Below are positions 31,274 to 40,358 of a stretch of 64,000 nt of DNA, in pieces. Position numbers and translations under genes: made by a program. The stretch comes from Rhodospirillaceae bacterium. Lineage in GTDB: Bacteria > Pseudomonadota > Alphaproteobacteria > Rhodospirillales > Rhodospirillaceae. Position 1 is the stretch's first letter. The number at the start of each line of letters is the position of its first letter. A model generated the notes under the pieces. It was not told where the DNA came from and ran no database searches. It was given only the letters and a program-made list of their open reading frames with translations. Where the stretch lies: assembly GCA_029245025.1 (NCBI GenBank), contig JAQWQC010000028.1:45228-109227 (forward strand), given 5' to 3'.

Positions 31274-31726
31274 ATGCATCAGTTTTTTCATACCTTTGCT
31301 AAAGCCCTTTGTGTGGGTGTTCTATTAGTCACGGATCTTGCTATCGCAGCGGATCTGGAATTCTCGAAAGCATGGGTGCGTGCGCCGATTGGGCAATCGA
31401 ATATGACCGCTGGCTATCTGGTCATTGATAATAAAGGTGAGAAAGAGGATCGGTTACTTTCGGTACAGTCTGACGTCGCAGCCAAGATAGAACTGCACCA
31501 GAATAATAACGGCGAGGGCGGGGTAATGCGGATGCGACCCGTGGACGATCTTCAAATACCAGCCGGGAAATCAGTCTCTTTCCGTTCTGGTGCAGACCAC
31601 CTCATGCTCTCAGGTATCGAAACACCTCTTAAAGTCGGTGATTTCATAAACCTAACTCTGACTTTTAAGTTAGCAGGTGACATAGTCGTCCCGGCTCAGG
31701 TGTTGCGCCGAAACCCTTATCCCTAG
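31274..31726 (+). CDS. Periplasmic copper chaperone PCu(A)C family
   Basis: A 150-residue exported protein with a signal peptide of about 25 residues (cleavage after LAIA-A). The copper-binding pattern is present: His in ELHQNNNGEGGVMRMRPV with a Met about ten residues on, then HLM about twenty residues further. The usual Met after the first His is Gln here. Such proteins deliver Cu(I) to cytochrome c oxidase. It stands alone between the decayed Sel1 gene and dnaE, with no Sco gene adjacent. Confidence 0.85.
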   Translation: MHQFFHTFAKALCVGVLLVTDLAIAADLEFSKAWVRAPIGQSNMTAGYLVIDNKGEKEDRLLSVQSDVAAKIELHQNNNGEGGVMRMRPVDDLQIPAGKSVSFRSGADHLMLSGIETPLKVGDFINLTLTFKLAGDIVVPAQVLRRNPYP

Positions 31727-31741
31727 AGTTATTCAGAGGTC

Positions 31742-31762
31742 TATCCACTTTTCTGTGGATAA
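31742..31762. promoter_or_regulatory. Inverted repeat containing a consensus DnaA box, upstream of dnaE
   Basis: TATCCAC (31742-31748) and GTGGATA (31755-31761) are perfect arms around TTTTCT. The right arm lies in TGTGGATAA (31754-31762), an exact reverse-strand match to the DnaA box TTATCCACA. It is 53 bases before the dnaE start. It may be a DnaA-dependent control site or simply a hairpin after the copper chaperone gene, though no U-tract follows. Confidence 0.4.
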
Positions 31763-31814
31763 GGCGGTTTCGGCTCTAGCACCAACGTGTGATGAATGGA
31801 ATCAATAAGGCCAC

Positions 31815-34800
31815 ATGACCGATATATCAACCATTCCTGAACACGCTCATTTTATCCATCTCCGGACACACTCTGCTTTCTCACTGGCGGAGGGGGCAAT
31901 CAAGATCCCGGAACTGGTCAAGCTGTGCGTCGAAAACCGCATGCCAGCGGTTGCGCTAACCGATACACGTAACTTATTTGGCGCACTTGAGTTCTCGGTC
32001 GCCTGCGCGGAAAATGGCATTCAGCCAATCATCGGTTGCCAGATATCGGTGCGAAGAGAAGACACAGAGATTCGTGAGGGGAACGGTGCAAGAAATCCAG
32101 AACCAGATCAGTTGGTTCTGTTGTGTCAGACTGAAGAGGGATATCTCAATCTTCTCCGACTTGTCAGTCAATCGTTCTTGGAAACACCGGCCGGTGAATC
32201 CTCGCAGGTTTCTATGGCGGATGTATCCGCCCATGCGGCTGGCCTGATAGCTCTAACCGGCGGTGTCTCAGGCGCGGTTGGCCGGCACCTCGTCGATGAG
32301 CAATTCCCGCAAGCGGAAGAAACCCTTAAGGTGCTAAAAAAGGCTTTTCCAGAGCGGCTGTACGTAGAAATTCAGCGCCACGGATTGGCCAGTGAAAATC
32401 GAGTTGAGCAGGCACTAGTCGACTTGGCCTATGCCAACGACCTCCCGTTGGTGGCCACTAACGAACCCGCTTTCGCTGACGCTGACATGTTTAGTGCCCA
32501 CGATGCGTTGTTGTGTATTGCTGAGAAATCTTATGTGTCGATTTCTGATAGACGCCGCCTGACGCCTGAACACCGGTTCAAATCTGCAGAAGAAATGCAG
32601 GCGCTTTTTGAAGACCTACCCGAGGCAATTAACAATACCTTGGTGGTTGCTCGGCGCTGTGCCGTGATGGTGGAACGGCGCGATCCTATACTGCCGACGT
32701 CGCCAACTGTAGGCGACCGGACAGAAGAAGAAGCGTTGCGCGAGCTATCCAAGGTCGGCCTAGAGGGTCGATTAGAGAAGCATGTCTTCACAGATGAGAT
32801 GGATGCGGCGGCTCGAGAGGAAATTGCAAAACCGTATCGAGAGCGGCTCGACTACGAGATCGGTGTCATCGCCGATATGGGATTTCCTGGCTACTTTCTG
32901 ATCGTTGCCGACTTTATTCAGTGGGCGAAAGACCAGGGTATACCTGTGGGACCTGGCCGTGGGTCAGGGGCAGGTTCCGTCGTGGCGTGGGCACTGCTAA
33001 TCACGGACCTTGATCCGCTCCGCTTTGACCTCCTGTTTGAGAGATTCTTAAATCCTGAGCGGGTTTCAATGCCTGACTTTGATATCGATTTCTGCCAGGA
33101 CCGACGCGAGGAGGTTATCCGATACGTCCAGCAGGAATACGGTGCGGATCGGGTGGCCCAGATCATAACGTTCGGAAAGTTGCAGGCGCGGGCGGCGCTC
33201 AGAAATGTCGGGCGGGTTTTGGAAATGCCGCTCGGCTACGTCGATAAGATTTGCAAGATGGTGCCCAATAACCCGGCCAATCCGGTGACACTTCAGGAAG
33301 CGATTGAATCAGAGACAGAGCTCAAAAATTTGCGCGATACCGATGAGAATGTAGCGCAGTTGTTTGATATCTCTCTGAAGTTAGAAGGGCTTTATAACCA
33401 TGCCTCTACCCACGCGGCCGGCGTGGTGATTGGAGACCGGCCTCTTGCGGAGTTGGTGGCCCTCTATCGCGATCCGAACTCCGATATGCCGGTTACCCAA
33501 TTCAACATGAAATGGGTCGAACAGGCCGGTTTGGTAAAATTTGATTTCCTAGGGCTAAAAACTCTGACTGTACTCGATCAGGCAGTAAAGTTGCTTGCCG
33601 CTCGAGGGATAGAGCTCGACCTGGCAACGATCCCTCTAGACGATACGACGACCTTCGACATGTTATCCCGCGGCGATACGACCGGCGTATTCCAATTGGA
33701 AAGTACGGGCATGCGCGACGTCTTGCGCAAACTTAAGCCCGATGTGTTTGAAGACATTATCGCTGTCGTGGCGCTCTATCGGCCCGGTCCGATGGACAAC
33801 ATTCCGAGCTTCATTGAGCGTAAAAATGCTAGGGAAAAAATCACATACATGCATCCGGTTCTGGAACCGATCCTAAAGGAAACCTATGGGATAATGATCT
33901 ACCAAGAACAGGTCATGCAGGCCGCCCAGGAAATGGCGGGTTACTCACTCGGCAGCGCTGATCTATTGCGTCGGGCGATGGGTAAAAAAATTCAAGCTGA
34001 AATGGATGCCCAGAGAGAACAGTTCGTTAAAGGGGCAACTGAGCGAGATACCACGGCGGAGAAGGCGTCCGAAGTTTTTGATACAATCGCTAAGTTTGCG
34101 GGATACGGATTCAATAAATCACACGCGGCTGCCTATGCCTTGGTGGCTTACCAAACTGGGTATCTCAAAGCCAATTACCCAGTGGAGTTTATGGCGGCGA
34201 CCATGACTCTTGATATGCAGAACACAGACAAACTCGAGGGTTTTAAGTCAGAGTTGAAAAGACTGGGCATTGATCTTTTGCCGCCAGACGTCAACCATTC
34301 TGGTGTTGGCTTTACGGTTGAACAAAAAGCCGATGGAAGTTGGGCAGTGCGATATGCATTGGCTGCTATCAAGAACGTTGGGGCCGGTGCGATTGAAGGC
34401 ATGACAAAGGCGCGGGATGAGAGCGGGCCGTTCAAAGATTTGGCGGACTTTGCCGGGCGCCTGGATACCGGCCTGATCAACAAACGCCTGATTGAAAATT
34501 TGGTACGCGCCGGGGGCTTGGATTGTTTGCATGACAATCGGGCTGAAATGATGGCGGGGGCGGAGAGTATACTCCGGCACGTACAGGCTGGGGCCGAAGC
34601 CCGAAACTCAAATCAACATGCCCTGTTTGTTGAGGAAACAGACTTGCCGGCGCTTAAGTTGCCGCCTAAAGAGGATTGGCGGCAGATGGAACGGCTCGAA
34701 AAAGAACGAGAAGCATTCGGTTTCTTTTTGTCGGCGCACCCTCTCGATGCGTATTCAGCGACACTTGCTGCCCAAGGTGTGATCACGGCACGAGATTTGG

Positions 34801-35306
34801 AAGATATTACGCCTGAGGAATGCCGCAAACCGCTCCGCATGGCCGCGACGATGACCAGCAAAAGAGAGCGCATCAGCAAGAGCGGCAATAAATACGCCTT
34901 TATCCAATTGTCAGATGCCGCAGGGTCTTTCGAAGCTGTTGTCTTTTCTGAAGTGTTGGTGGCGTCTCGAGAACTTATGGAGTCAGGCCAACCCATGCTG
35001 ATCACGCTTGATGCCAAGCACGAGGATGATCAGGTGCGGCTGATGGTAACCAGACTAACGCCCCTTGAGGAAGCGATTGCGGCGCGGCTCGATAATCTTC
35101 GCATCCAGCTCAAAGACGGAGCGCCGGTTGATGAAATTAGAGAAATCATCGATGCCGATGGTCGCGGCAATGGCCGTATTCTTTTGGTTGCTCAAACCGA
35201 CGGTCACGAGATCGAAGTTGCGCTTCCGGATCGCTACGCTATTTCACCTGAGACTCTTGGCCGTGTGAAGGACGTGCCAGGTGTGACAGATATTCGTCAG
35301 TTCTAG
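31815..35306 (+). CDS. dnaE: DNA polymerase III subunit alpha
   Basis: The replicative DNA polymerase catalytic subunit, 1,163 residues, normal for DnaE1. Order: PHP domain (residues 10-280, FIHLRTHSAFSLAEGAIK), palm with the catalytic acidic pair in MPDFDIDFCQDRR near residue 420, thumb and fingers, helix-hairpin-helix, and an OB-fold near 990-1,080. GTGGGACCTGGCCGTGG encodes the conserved PVGPGRGSGAGS loop. It starts 88 bases after the copper chaperone gene; the start is ATG at 31815. Confidence 0.97.
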   Translation: MTDISTIPEHAHFIHLRTHSAFSLAEGAIKIPELVKLCVENRMPAVALTDTRNLFGALEFSVACAENGIQPIIGCQISVRREDTEIREGNGARNPEPDQLVLLCQTEEGYLNLLRLVSQSFLETPAGESSQVSMADVSAHAAGLIALTGGVSGAVGRHLVDEQFPQAEETLKVLKKAFPERLYVEIQRHGLASENRVEQALVDLAYANDLPLVATNEPAFADADMFSAHDALLCIAEKSYVSISDRRRLTPEHRFKSAEEMQALFEDLPEAINNTLVVARRCAVMVERRDPILPTSPTVGDRTEEEALRELSKVGLEGRLEKHVFTDEMDAAAREEIAKPYRERLDYEIGVIADMGFPGYFLIVADFIQWAKDQGIPVGPGRGSGAGSVVAWALLITDLDPLRFDLLFERFLNPERVSMPDFDIDFCQDRREEVIRYVQQEYGADRVAQIITFGKLQARAALRNVGRVLEMPLGYVDKICKMVPNNPANPVTLQEAIESETELKNLRDTDENVAQLFDISLKLEGLYNHASTHAAGVVIGDRPLAELVALYRDPNSDMPVTQFNMKWVEQAGLVKFDFLGLKTLTVLDQAVKLLAARGIELDLATIPLDDTTTFDMLSRGDTTGVFQLESTGMRDVLRKLKPDVFEDIIAVVALYRPGPMDNIPSFIERKNAREKITYMHPVLEPILKETYGIMIYQEQVMQAAQEMAGYSLGSADLLRRAMGKKIQAEMDAQREQFVKGATERDTTAEKASEVFDTIAKFAGYGFNKSHAAAYALVAYQTGYLKANYPVEFMAATMTLDMQNTDKLEGFKSELKRLGIDLLPPDVNHSGVGFTVEQKADGSWAVRYALAAIKNVGAGAIEGMTKARDESGPFKDLADFAGRLDTGLINKRLIENLVRAGGLDCLHDNRAEMMAGAESILRHVQAGAEARNSNQHALFVEETDLPALKLPPKEDWRQMERLEKEREAFGFFLSAHPLDAYSATLAAQGVITARDLEDITPEECRKPLRMAATMTSKRERISKSGNKYAFIQLSDAAGSFEAVVFSEVLVASRELMESGQPMLITLDAKHEDDQVRLMVTRLTPLEEAIAARLDNLRIQLKDGAPVDEIREIIDADGRGNGRILLVAQTDGHEIEVALPDRYAISPETLGRVKDVPGVTDIRQF

Positions 35307-35399
35307 CGTTCGCAAAAATAGGTATACGCCGACCGAGGACATATTCTCGCCGCATTAAGATATGAGCCTCTCTGATCATTCTGTGATTACCAGAGCCGG

Positions 35400-35421
35400 A
35401 GGGTGTGATCGCCTACACCCT
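35400..35421. promoter_or_regulatory. Inverted repeat upstream of the exported hydrolase gene
   Basis: AGGGTGT (35400-35406) and ACACCCT (35415-35421) form perfect seven-base arms with an eight-base spacer, 43 bases before the start of the next gene. It could be an operator or a small hairpin; there is no U-tract. Confidence 0.3.
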
Positions 35422-35463
35422 ATGATGTGCTATCGTTTGGCTACCGAATGAAAAAAGGAGCAC

Positions 35464-36408
35464 ATGATGTCAGATCACAGATTACCTCTGTCCCGCCGTA
35501 GCTTGGTCACAGCAGCAGGCGTGGGTGCGGCCATATCACTGGTCGGACGCAGTGGCGTGACTGCCGCTCGTGCAGGTGGGCATACGGGCAAGGCAGCGTA
35601 TTCCATGACTCGTGGGTATGCGGACGGGCCGTTTGGGCAGGTGCATTATCAAGATGTTTCACCGCCAAATCCTGAAGGATTGCCGCTAATCCTGTTGCAC
35701 CAGGCGCCCATGTCATTGCGCCAGTTTGACAGCGTTCTTGCGCCTCTTGCCGCGCGCGGTATCCGCTCCATTTCTATTGATACCCCGGGGTTTGGACAGT
35801 CCGCGCCGCCTGATTTTGTGCCTAGGGTCGAGGATTACGCCACGGCAATTCCTCCCGTTCTTGACCGCCTTGGATTAGAGCAAGTTGATCTATTGGGGCA
35901 TCATACCGGTGCAATGATCGCGACCTCCGTTGCATTGCAGTTTCCTGACCGCATCAACAACCTCATCATCAATGGCCCTTTTCCCATGACCAATGAAGAA
36001 CGGGCTGGGTTTCTCGCGAGAAACAAAACGGGCGAGCAGGACTTTGTTCATGAGCACGATGGCAGTCACGTTAAGAAGAGCTTTGTAGGGCGCTATCGCA
36101 TGTATGGCGAGGGCGTCGATCCAAAATTAATTACTCGCTACATCGCGGAGAAATTCATTGGTCTTGGCCCGTTTTGGTACGGCCACCACGCTGCGTTCCA
36201 GTACAACCACAACCGTGACCTGCCAAAGATCAAGCATCGGACGTTACTGCTCACGAACACCGGCGACCAAATCTATGAGAACGCAAAATGGGCAAAAGAA
36301 ATGCGACCAGACTTGGACTATGTGGCGATTGAAGGCGGTGGTGTCGATATAGTCGATCAAAAGCCCGAAGAATGGTCCGACGTTGTTCTCGGCTTCTTGC
36401 GAGGGTAG
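35464..36408 (+). CDS. Tat-exported alpha/beta-hydrolase-fold protein with atypical active-site residues
   Basis: A 314-residue protein. The N-terminus has a twin-arginine signal (SRRSLVTAAGVGAAISLVG, cleavage near ARAG), so it is exported folded. The body is an alpha/beta-hydrolase fold: oxyanion region LLHQAPMS, nucleophile elbow GHHTGAM at about residue 143, acid in TNTGDQIYENA, and final EGGGVDIVDQKPEEW. The elbow has His where Ser is normal (G-x-S-x-G), and the expected catalytic His in the last motif is Val. It therefore is either a non-hydrolytic relative or uses a different mechanism. AAAAAGGAG lies seven bases before ATG at 35464; a second ATG follows at once. The substrate is unknown. 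Confidence 0.8.
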   Translation: MMSDHRLPLSRRSLVTAAGVGAAISLVGRSGVTAARAGGHTGKAAYSMTRGYADGPFGQVHYQDVSPPNPEGLPLILLHQAPMSLRQFDSVLAPLAARGIRSISIDTPGFGQSAPPDFVPRVEDYATAIPPVLDRLGLEQVDLLGHHTGAMIATSVALQFPDRINNLIINGPFPMTNEERAGFLARNKTGEQDFVHEHDGSHVKKSFVGRYRMYGEGVDPKLITRYIAEKFIGLGPFWYGHHAAFQYNHNRDLPKIKHRTLLLTNTGDQIYENAKWAKEMRPDLDYVAIEGGGVDIVDQKPEEWSDVVLGFLRG

Positions 36409-36545
36409 AGAGCCTATGATCCGCAACATAGCCGCCCACTGCTGGCCCTCCTCCGGTAGCTTAGATCATTTGGTCTTGAGCGCCACCCGCAAACCTTGGC
36501 CGGAGAATCCGGCTCTATCATAAATTGTTGATTTTTAAGGGTATT

Positions 36546-36583
36546 TGGTGGAGCCGGACGGGATCGAACCGACGACCTCTAAA
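36546..36583 (-). repeat. Orphan tRNA 3' half (tRNA-Ala-like), possible attachment-site scar
   Basis: Read on the minus strand, this is the variable loop, T-arm (GTCGGTTCGATCCCGTC), acceptor strand CGGCTCC, discriminator A and CCA of a tRNA, most like an alanine tRNA. There is no matching GGAGCCG acceptor strand, D-arm or anticodon arm upstream on that strand, and the T-stem has one T-T mismatch, so it is not a working tRNA. Integrative elements that target tRNA genes leave such 3' ends. No integrase gene is seen nearby. Confidence 0.65.
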
Positions 36584-36700
36584 ATGCCACAGACGGTATT
36601 TGTTGACTGATGACACTCAAATAACCTCTTCCTCATCTAGCCTTACCCGGATTAGGTGTGGTTTGAAAAGCGCTCAATTTACTGCTTTTGGTAAAAACCC

Positions 36701-36729
36701 TTGCTTAGTCGCTCCTAACGCCATAGAAA
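36701..36729 (+). promoter_or_regulatory. Candidate promoter for rpsB-tsf
   Basis: TTGCTT (36701-36706) and TAGAAA (36724-36729) are 17 bases apart. The -10 matches consensus at four of six positions; the -35 is weak beyond TTG. It would give a leader of about 105 bases. Confidence 0.3.
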
Positions 36730-36744
36730 CTGCGGCATTCCACA

Positions 36745-36818
36745 CGCAGGGATGCGGCATTCAGGAGTTCTGAGTGTTCGGTTCCGGTCCGGAGCATGTG
36801 TTTCGGTCACCCCCTGCG
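36745..36818 (+). promoter_or_regulatory. Structured leader of rpsB, candidate S2 autoregulation element
   Basis: CGCAGGG (36745-36751) pairs perfectly with CCCTGCG (36812-36818), closing a domain of about 60 bases that contains further short pairings (for example CCGG-TCCGG). The element ends 13 bases before the rpsB ribosome-binding site. Autoregulation of rpsB by protein S2 through its leader is known in gammaproteobacteria; that this element does the same is inference. Confidence 0.4.
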
Positions 36819-36841
36819 GAGGCTTAACCGGAGAAAGACTT

Positions 36842-37906
36842 ATGACGTCGCTGCCTACATTTAGCATGCGCCAGCTAATCGAAGCTGGCTGCCACTTTGG
36901 CCATAGTACCCGCCGCTGGAATCCGAAAATGGATTCATACCTCTATGGGGTGCGCGATGGGATTCACATCATTGATCTACAACAGACCGTGCCACTGCTT
37001 CATCGCGCGATGCAGGCGGTCCACGATGTCGTCGCTGGCGGCGGTCGGGTTCTCTTTGTCGGAACCAAGCGCCAAGCGCATGACCTCGTAAAGGAATACG
37101 CGGAGCGCTGCGGTCAATATTACGTAAACCACCGTTGGCTCGGCGGCATGCTGACCAACTGGAATACGATTTCCAAGTCGATCAAGCGTCTCAAGGAACT
37201 GGAAGAGCGGTTCTCCAGCGAAGCAGGCTTGGTCGGTCTCACCAAGAAGGAAGCGCTGAATCTTGAGCGCGAGAAAGCCAAGCTGGACCTTGCATTGGGC
37301 GGCATTAAAGATATGGGCAATGTGCCTGATCTGATCTTCATTATTGACACCAATAAAGAAGATATTGCTGTTGCTGAGGCCAACAAGCTTCATATTCCTG
37401 TTGCTGCCGTGCTCGACAGCAATTCCAACCCTAAAGGAATTGCCTACCCAATTCCTGGCAATGATGACGCCATTCGCGCCATCAAGTTGTACTTGGAATT
37501 GATGGCAAGCTCGGCCCTTGAAGGTATCCAAGACGAAATGAAGGCTGCGGGTGTGGATGTCGGTGCGCAAGATGAAGCACCGGTAGAAGACCTGTCAGCC
37601 ATTGAAACACCTGCTGAAGAAGCGCCCGCCGAGGCGACCCCCGCTGAGAAACCGACTGTTGCTGTTGAAACTGCGCCTGCTAAAGCAGAGGCCCCCGCGG
37701 CTGAGGCACCAGCCGAAGAAAAGGCAGCCGCTCCTGATAAGAAACCTGCGGCCAAGAAGGCTGCTGTGAAGAAGAAGGCGACAGCCAAAAAAGCCACCAC
37801 GGCTAAAAAGACGATAACTAAGAAGGCTGCCACCAAAAAGGCACCAGCGAAAAAAGCAGCTGCCAAGAAGACAACCACGAAAAAGGCAGCGGCAAAGAAG
37901 GACTAA
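36842..37906 (+). CDS. rpsB: Ribosomal protein S2 with a long Ala/Lys-rich tail
   Basis: A small-subunit ribosomal protein that binds near S1. The S2 core is residues 1 to about 235: [22 protein letters not shown] at the start and [22 protein letters not shown] late in the core. The remaining 110 or so residues are an extension, first acidic and Pro/Ala-rich (repeats like EAPAE), then a basic run of AKK/KKA repeats like a histone H1 tail. Total 354 residues against about 240 in E. coli. The start is ATG at 36842 with GGAGAAAG upstream; an open frame to 36752 lacks family similarity. tsf follows after five bases. Confidence 0.95.
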   Translation: MTSLPTFSMRQLIEAGCHFGHSTRRWNPKMDSYLYGVRDGIHIIDLQQTVPLLHRAMQAVHDVVAGGGRVLFVGTKRQAHDLVKEYAERCGQYYVNHRWLGGMLTNWNTISKSIKRLKELEERFSSEAGLVGLTKKEALNLEREKAKLDLALGGIKDMGNVPDLIFIIDTNKEDIAVAEANKLHIPVAAVLDSNSNPKGIAYPIPGNDDAIRAIKLYLELMASSALEGIQDEMKAAGVDVGAQDEAPVEDLSAIETPAEEAPAEATPAEKPTVAVETAPAKAEAPAAEAPAEEKAAAPDKKPAAKKAAVKKKATAKKATTAKKTITKKAATKKAPAKKAAAKKTTTKKAAAKKD

Positions 37907-37911
37907 CGGAA

Positions 37912-38841
37912 ATGGCACAGATCACAGCGGCTCTGGTGAAAGAGCTGAGAGAAAAAACCGGCGCTGGCATGATGGATTGCAAGAAGGCCCTAGGCGAGAC
38001 TGATGGTGATGTCGAAGCAGCCGTTGATTGGTTAAGGAAGAAAGGGCTATCCGCCGCTGCCAAAAAATCTGGCCGTGTCGCTGCCGAGGGTCTCATTGGC
38101 GTTGCTGTTGACGGCACCAAAGGCGCAATTCTTGAAGTGAACGCTGAAACCGACTTCGTTGGCCGGAATGAGAGTTTTCAAGGATTTGTCGAGGTGGCCA
38201 CCGGATTGTCCCTCGGGACTGATGGTGATTTGGAAGCTGTGAAGGGCTTGGACGTTCCGGGCGAGGGGCGCAATGTGGCCGATCAGATCACGCACCTCAT
38301 AGCGACGATCGGTGAGAACATGCAATTGCGTCGGTCCGAAGGGCTCTCAGTCGGCAAGGGCGTGGTCGCCTCCTATGTTCATTCCGCAGTTAAACCAGGG
38401 CTTGGCAAAATTGGTGTGCTGGTTGGTCTCGAGTCTGATGGTGATGTTGGAAAACTCAATCAGCTAGGTAAGCAGCTGGCTATGCATATTGCGGCAGCAA
38501 GCCCACGGTTCCTCTCTACGGATGACGTTGATGCGGACTCAATCGCGCGTGAACGCCAGGTTCTAACTGATCAAGCCAAGGAATCTGGCCGCCCCGATGA
38601 TGTCATCGCCAAGATGGTCGATGGCCGTATGCGCAAGTTCTATGAGGAAGTGGTCCTGCTAGAGCAGATTTACGTGGTGTCTGAGAACAAATCCAAGGTT
38701 TCGAAGGTTATTGAGGCTGCTGCTAGTGACATTGGGGCACCTATAAAGATGACCGGCTTCGTCCGATATGCTCTTGGTGAGGGCATTGAGCGCGAAGACA
38801 AAGATTTTGCAGCTGAAGTGGCGGAAGCTGCGGGTAGCTAA
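37912..38841 (+). CDS. tsf: Elongation factor Ts
   Basis: The GDP/GTP exchange factor for EF-Tu, 309 residues. The N-terminal domain carries [18 protein letters not shown], and the core dimerisation and exchange segment includes [14 protein letters not shown] with the TDFV motif that contacts EF-Tu. It is co-transcribed with rpsB and followed by two terminator hairpins. Confidence 0.96.
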   Translation: MAQITAALVKELREKTGAGMMDCKKALGETDGDVEAAVDWLRKKGLSAAAKKSGRVAAEGLIGVAVDGTKGAILEVNAETDFVGRNESFQGFVEVATGLSLGTDGDLEAVKGLDVPGEGRNVADQITHLIATIGENMQLRRSEGLSVGKGVVASYVHSAVKPGLGKIGVLVGLESDGDVGKLNQLGKQLAMHIAAASPRFLSTDDVDADSIARERQVLTDQAKESGRPDDVIAKMVDGRMRKFYEEVVLLEQIYVVSENKSKVSKVIEAAASDIGAPIKMTGFVRYALGEGIEREDKDFAAEVAEAAGS

Positions 38842-38881
38842 CCCAATTATTCAGCTAAGTATTTCCTGCTAATAGTGGCAT

Positions 38882-38910
38882 AAAACAGGTGGGCGTTTCG
38901 CCGCCGTTTT
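38882..38910 (+). terminator. Terminator hairpin after tsf
   Basis: AAAAC pairs with GTTTT, and the inner GGTGGGCG pairs with CGCCGCC with one wobble and one bulge around a TTT loop. The stem ends in GTTTT. It begins about 40 bases after the tsf stop. Confidence 0.5.
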
Positions 38911-38965
38911 GTGTATGGTGGCAGCATAAAGTTTACGCTTTGGCAGAATGTTTAAGACCGAGTGG

Positions 38966-38992
38966 AAAGGGACGGAGCACCGTCCCTTTTTT
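38966..38992 (+). terminator. Strong terminator before pyrH
   Basis: GGGACGG (38969-38975) and CCGTCCC (38980-38986) form a perfect stem with an AGCA loop, flanked by AAA and followed by six T. It lies 73 bases before pyrH, so it either ends rpsB-tsf transcripts or acts as an attenuator in the pyrH leader. Confidence 0.8.
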
Positions 38993-39065
38993 ACAGGCGG
39001 GGAGCCAGTGCGGGACAGGAAAACGCTACTCAACAAGGGTGGTAAGGGAGGGGTGACACTGGATC

Positions 39066-39791
39066 ATGGCCGAACCGCTGAATTATCAACGGGTTTTAGT
39101 GAAGGTGTCGGGCGAAGGCCTTATGGGGCCGGAATCCTATGGCCTTCACAAGGCGACAGTCCTCGCTCTCGCCAATGATATCAAATCAGTATGTGAGATG
39201 GGCCGACAGGTTTGCCTGGTCATAGGCGGCGGTAACATATTCCGCGGTGTCTCCGTTGCAGCAGAGGGCATAGACCGGACCTCGGCGGATTACATGGGCA
39301 TGATGGCCACGGTTATCAATGCGCTTGCTGTCCAGAACGCGTTGGAGAGTGTAGGCGTTAAAACCCGGGTCCAGTCTGCGATCAGCATGAATGAGGTCTG
39401 TGAACCCTATATACGGAGGCGGGCAGAACGGCACCTAGAGAAAGGGCGCGTCGTGATATTCGCTGCTGGAACTGGGAACCCTTATTTTACAACAGATACG
39501 GCTGCTGCATTGCGGGCGGCCGAAATGGGCTGCAATGCTTTGCTAAAGGCGACGCAGGTTGACGGTGTCTACTCGGCTGATCCGAAAAAGGACAGCAATG
39601 CGGTGCGTTACGATCGCCTGACGTTTGACACGGTTCTCACTGAGGACCTGAGGGTAATGGATACATCAGCCATTGCCTTGGCCCGAGATAACGGTATGCC
39701 TATCGTCGTTTTCAATATGCACGGCGATAAGGCGCTGACCGAAGTGCTCAAAGGTGAAGGAAACTTCACGATTATTACGGAAAAGGAGTGA
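39066..39791 (+). CDS. pyrH: UMP kinase
   Basis: Phosphorylates UMP to UDP in pyrimidine nucleotide synthesis; amino-acid-kinase fold, 241 residues. KVSGEGLMG near the N-terminus binds phosphate, [10 protein letters not shown] is the glycine-rich loop, and [13 protein letters not shown] is the nucleotide-site block. It starts with ATG at 39066 after a terminator, and frr follows after three bases. Confidence 0.96.
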   Translation: MAEPLNYQRVLVKVSGEGLMGPESYGLHKATVLALANDIKSVCEMGRQVCLVIGGGNIFRGVSVAAEGIDRTSADYMGMMATVINALAVQNALESVGVKTRVQSAISMNEVCEPYIRRRAERHLEKGRVVIFAAGTGNPYFTTDTAAALRAAEMGCNALLKATQVDGVYSADPKKDSNAVRYDRLTFDTVLTEDLRVMDTSAIALARDNGMPIVVFNMHGDKALTEVLKGEGNFTIITEKE

Positions 39792-39794
39792 GGA

Positions 39795-40358
39795 ATGGCG
39801 GGCTTCGATGATCTCAAAAAAGATATAAAGCACCGGATGGAAGCCACTCTAGACGTTGTGAAAAAAGACTTTTCTGGTCTACGTACCGGGCGAGCATCTG
39901 TGGGACTTCTAGATCCGATTATGGTGGATTCCTATGGAAGCCAAATGCCGCTAAACCAAGTGGCTAGCGTGGCGGCGCCAGAGCCAAGAATGATCACCGT
40001 TCAGGTATGGGACAAGGGGCAAGCCAAAGCGGTGGAAAAGGCCATCAGGGAGTCTAGTTTGGGCCTAAACCCTGCGGTGGATGGCCAATTGCTTCGAGTG
40101 CCCATTCCACCTTTAAATGAAGAACGCCGTGAAGAACTCAAGAAAGTTGCTGGCAAATACGCTGAAGACGGAAAAGTAGCCATCCGTAATATCCGGCGAG
40201 ACGGCAACGACCAACTCAAGAAAATGGAGAAGGATGGCAATATTTCAGAGGATGAAGGCCATCAGTACCAGGACGAAGTTCAAAAGATGACAGACAGTGT
40301 TATCAAGCAGATCGACGAAGCTCTTAATCAAAAACAAGAGGAGATCATGCAGGTCTAA
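39795..40358 (+). CDS. frr: Ribosome recycling factor
   Basis: Splits post-termination ribosomes with EF-G; 187 residues. The conserved [21 protein letters not shown] and the EERREELKK helix of the three-helix bundle are present. The stop codon shares one base with the uppS start. Confidence 0.96.
   Translation: MAGFDDLKKDIKHRMEATLDVVKKDFSGLRTGRASVGLLDPIMVDSYGSQMPLNQVASVAAPEPRMITVQVWDKGQAKAVEKAIRESSLGLNPAVDGQLLRVPIPPLNEERREELKKVAGKYAEDGKVAIRNIRRDGNDQLKKMEKDGNISEDEGHQYQDEVQKMTDSVIKQIDEALNQKQEEIMQV

Larger units (their letters stand above)
36409..36841. other. Intergenic region before rpsB
   Basis: These 433 bases hold no protein gene; an 82-codon open frame here is an artefact that reads through the tRNA-like segment. 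It contains a hairpin GCCGGA-GAA-TCCGGC at 36499-36513 without a U-tract, a tRNA 3' half, a candidate promoter, and the rpsB leader. TGCGGCATTC occurs twice, at 36731-36740 and 36753-36762. Confidence 0.55.

Noticed and set aside
36499..36513. Hairpin GCCGGA-GAA-TCCGGC after the exported hydrolase gene as a terminator
   Set aside because: Only six pairs and no T-run directly after it; left as an intergenic note.
36525..36773. An 82-codon plus-strand open frame beginning MLIFKGIWWSRTGSNRRPLK
   Set aside because: Its first part is the reverse complement of a tRNA 3' end; this peptide pattern is a well-known false gene call.
37444..37918. Long minus-strand frames opposite the rpsB tail
   Set aside because: They are produced by the repetitive Ala/Lys codons of S2; composition only.
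38948..39178. A 76-codon plus-strand frame before and into pyrH
   Set aside because: It runs through a strong terminator hairpin and overlaps pyrH in another frame.
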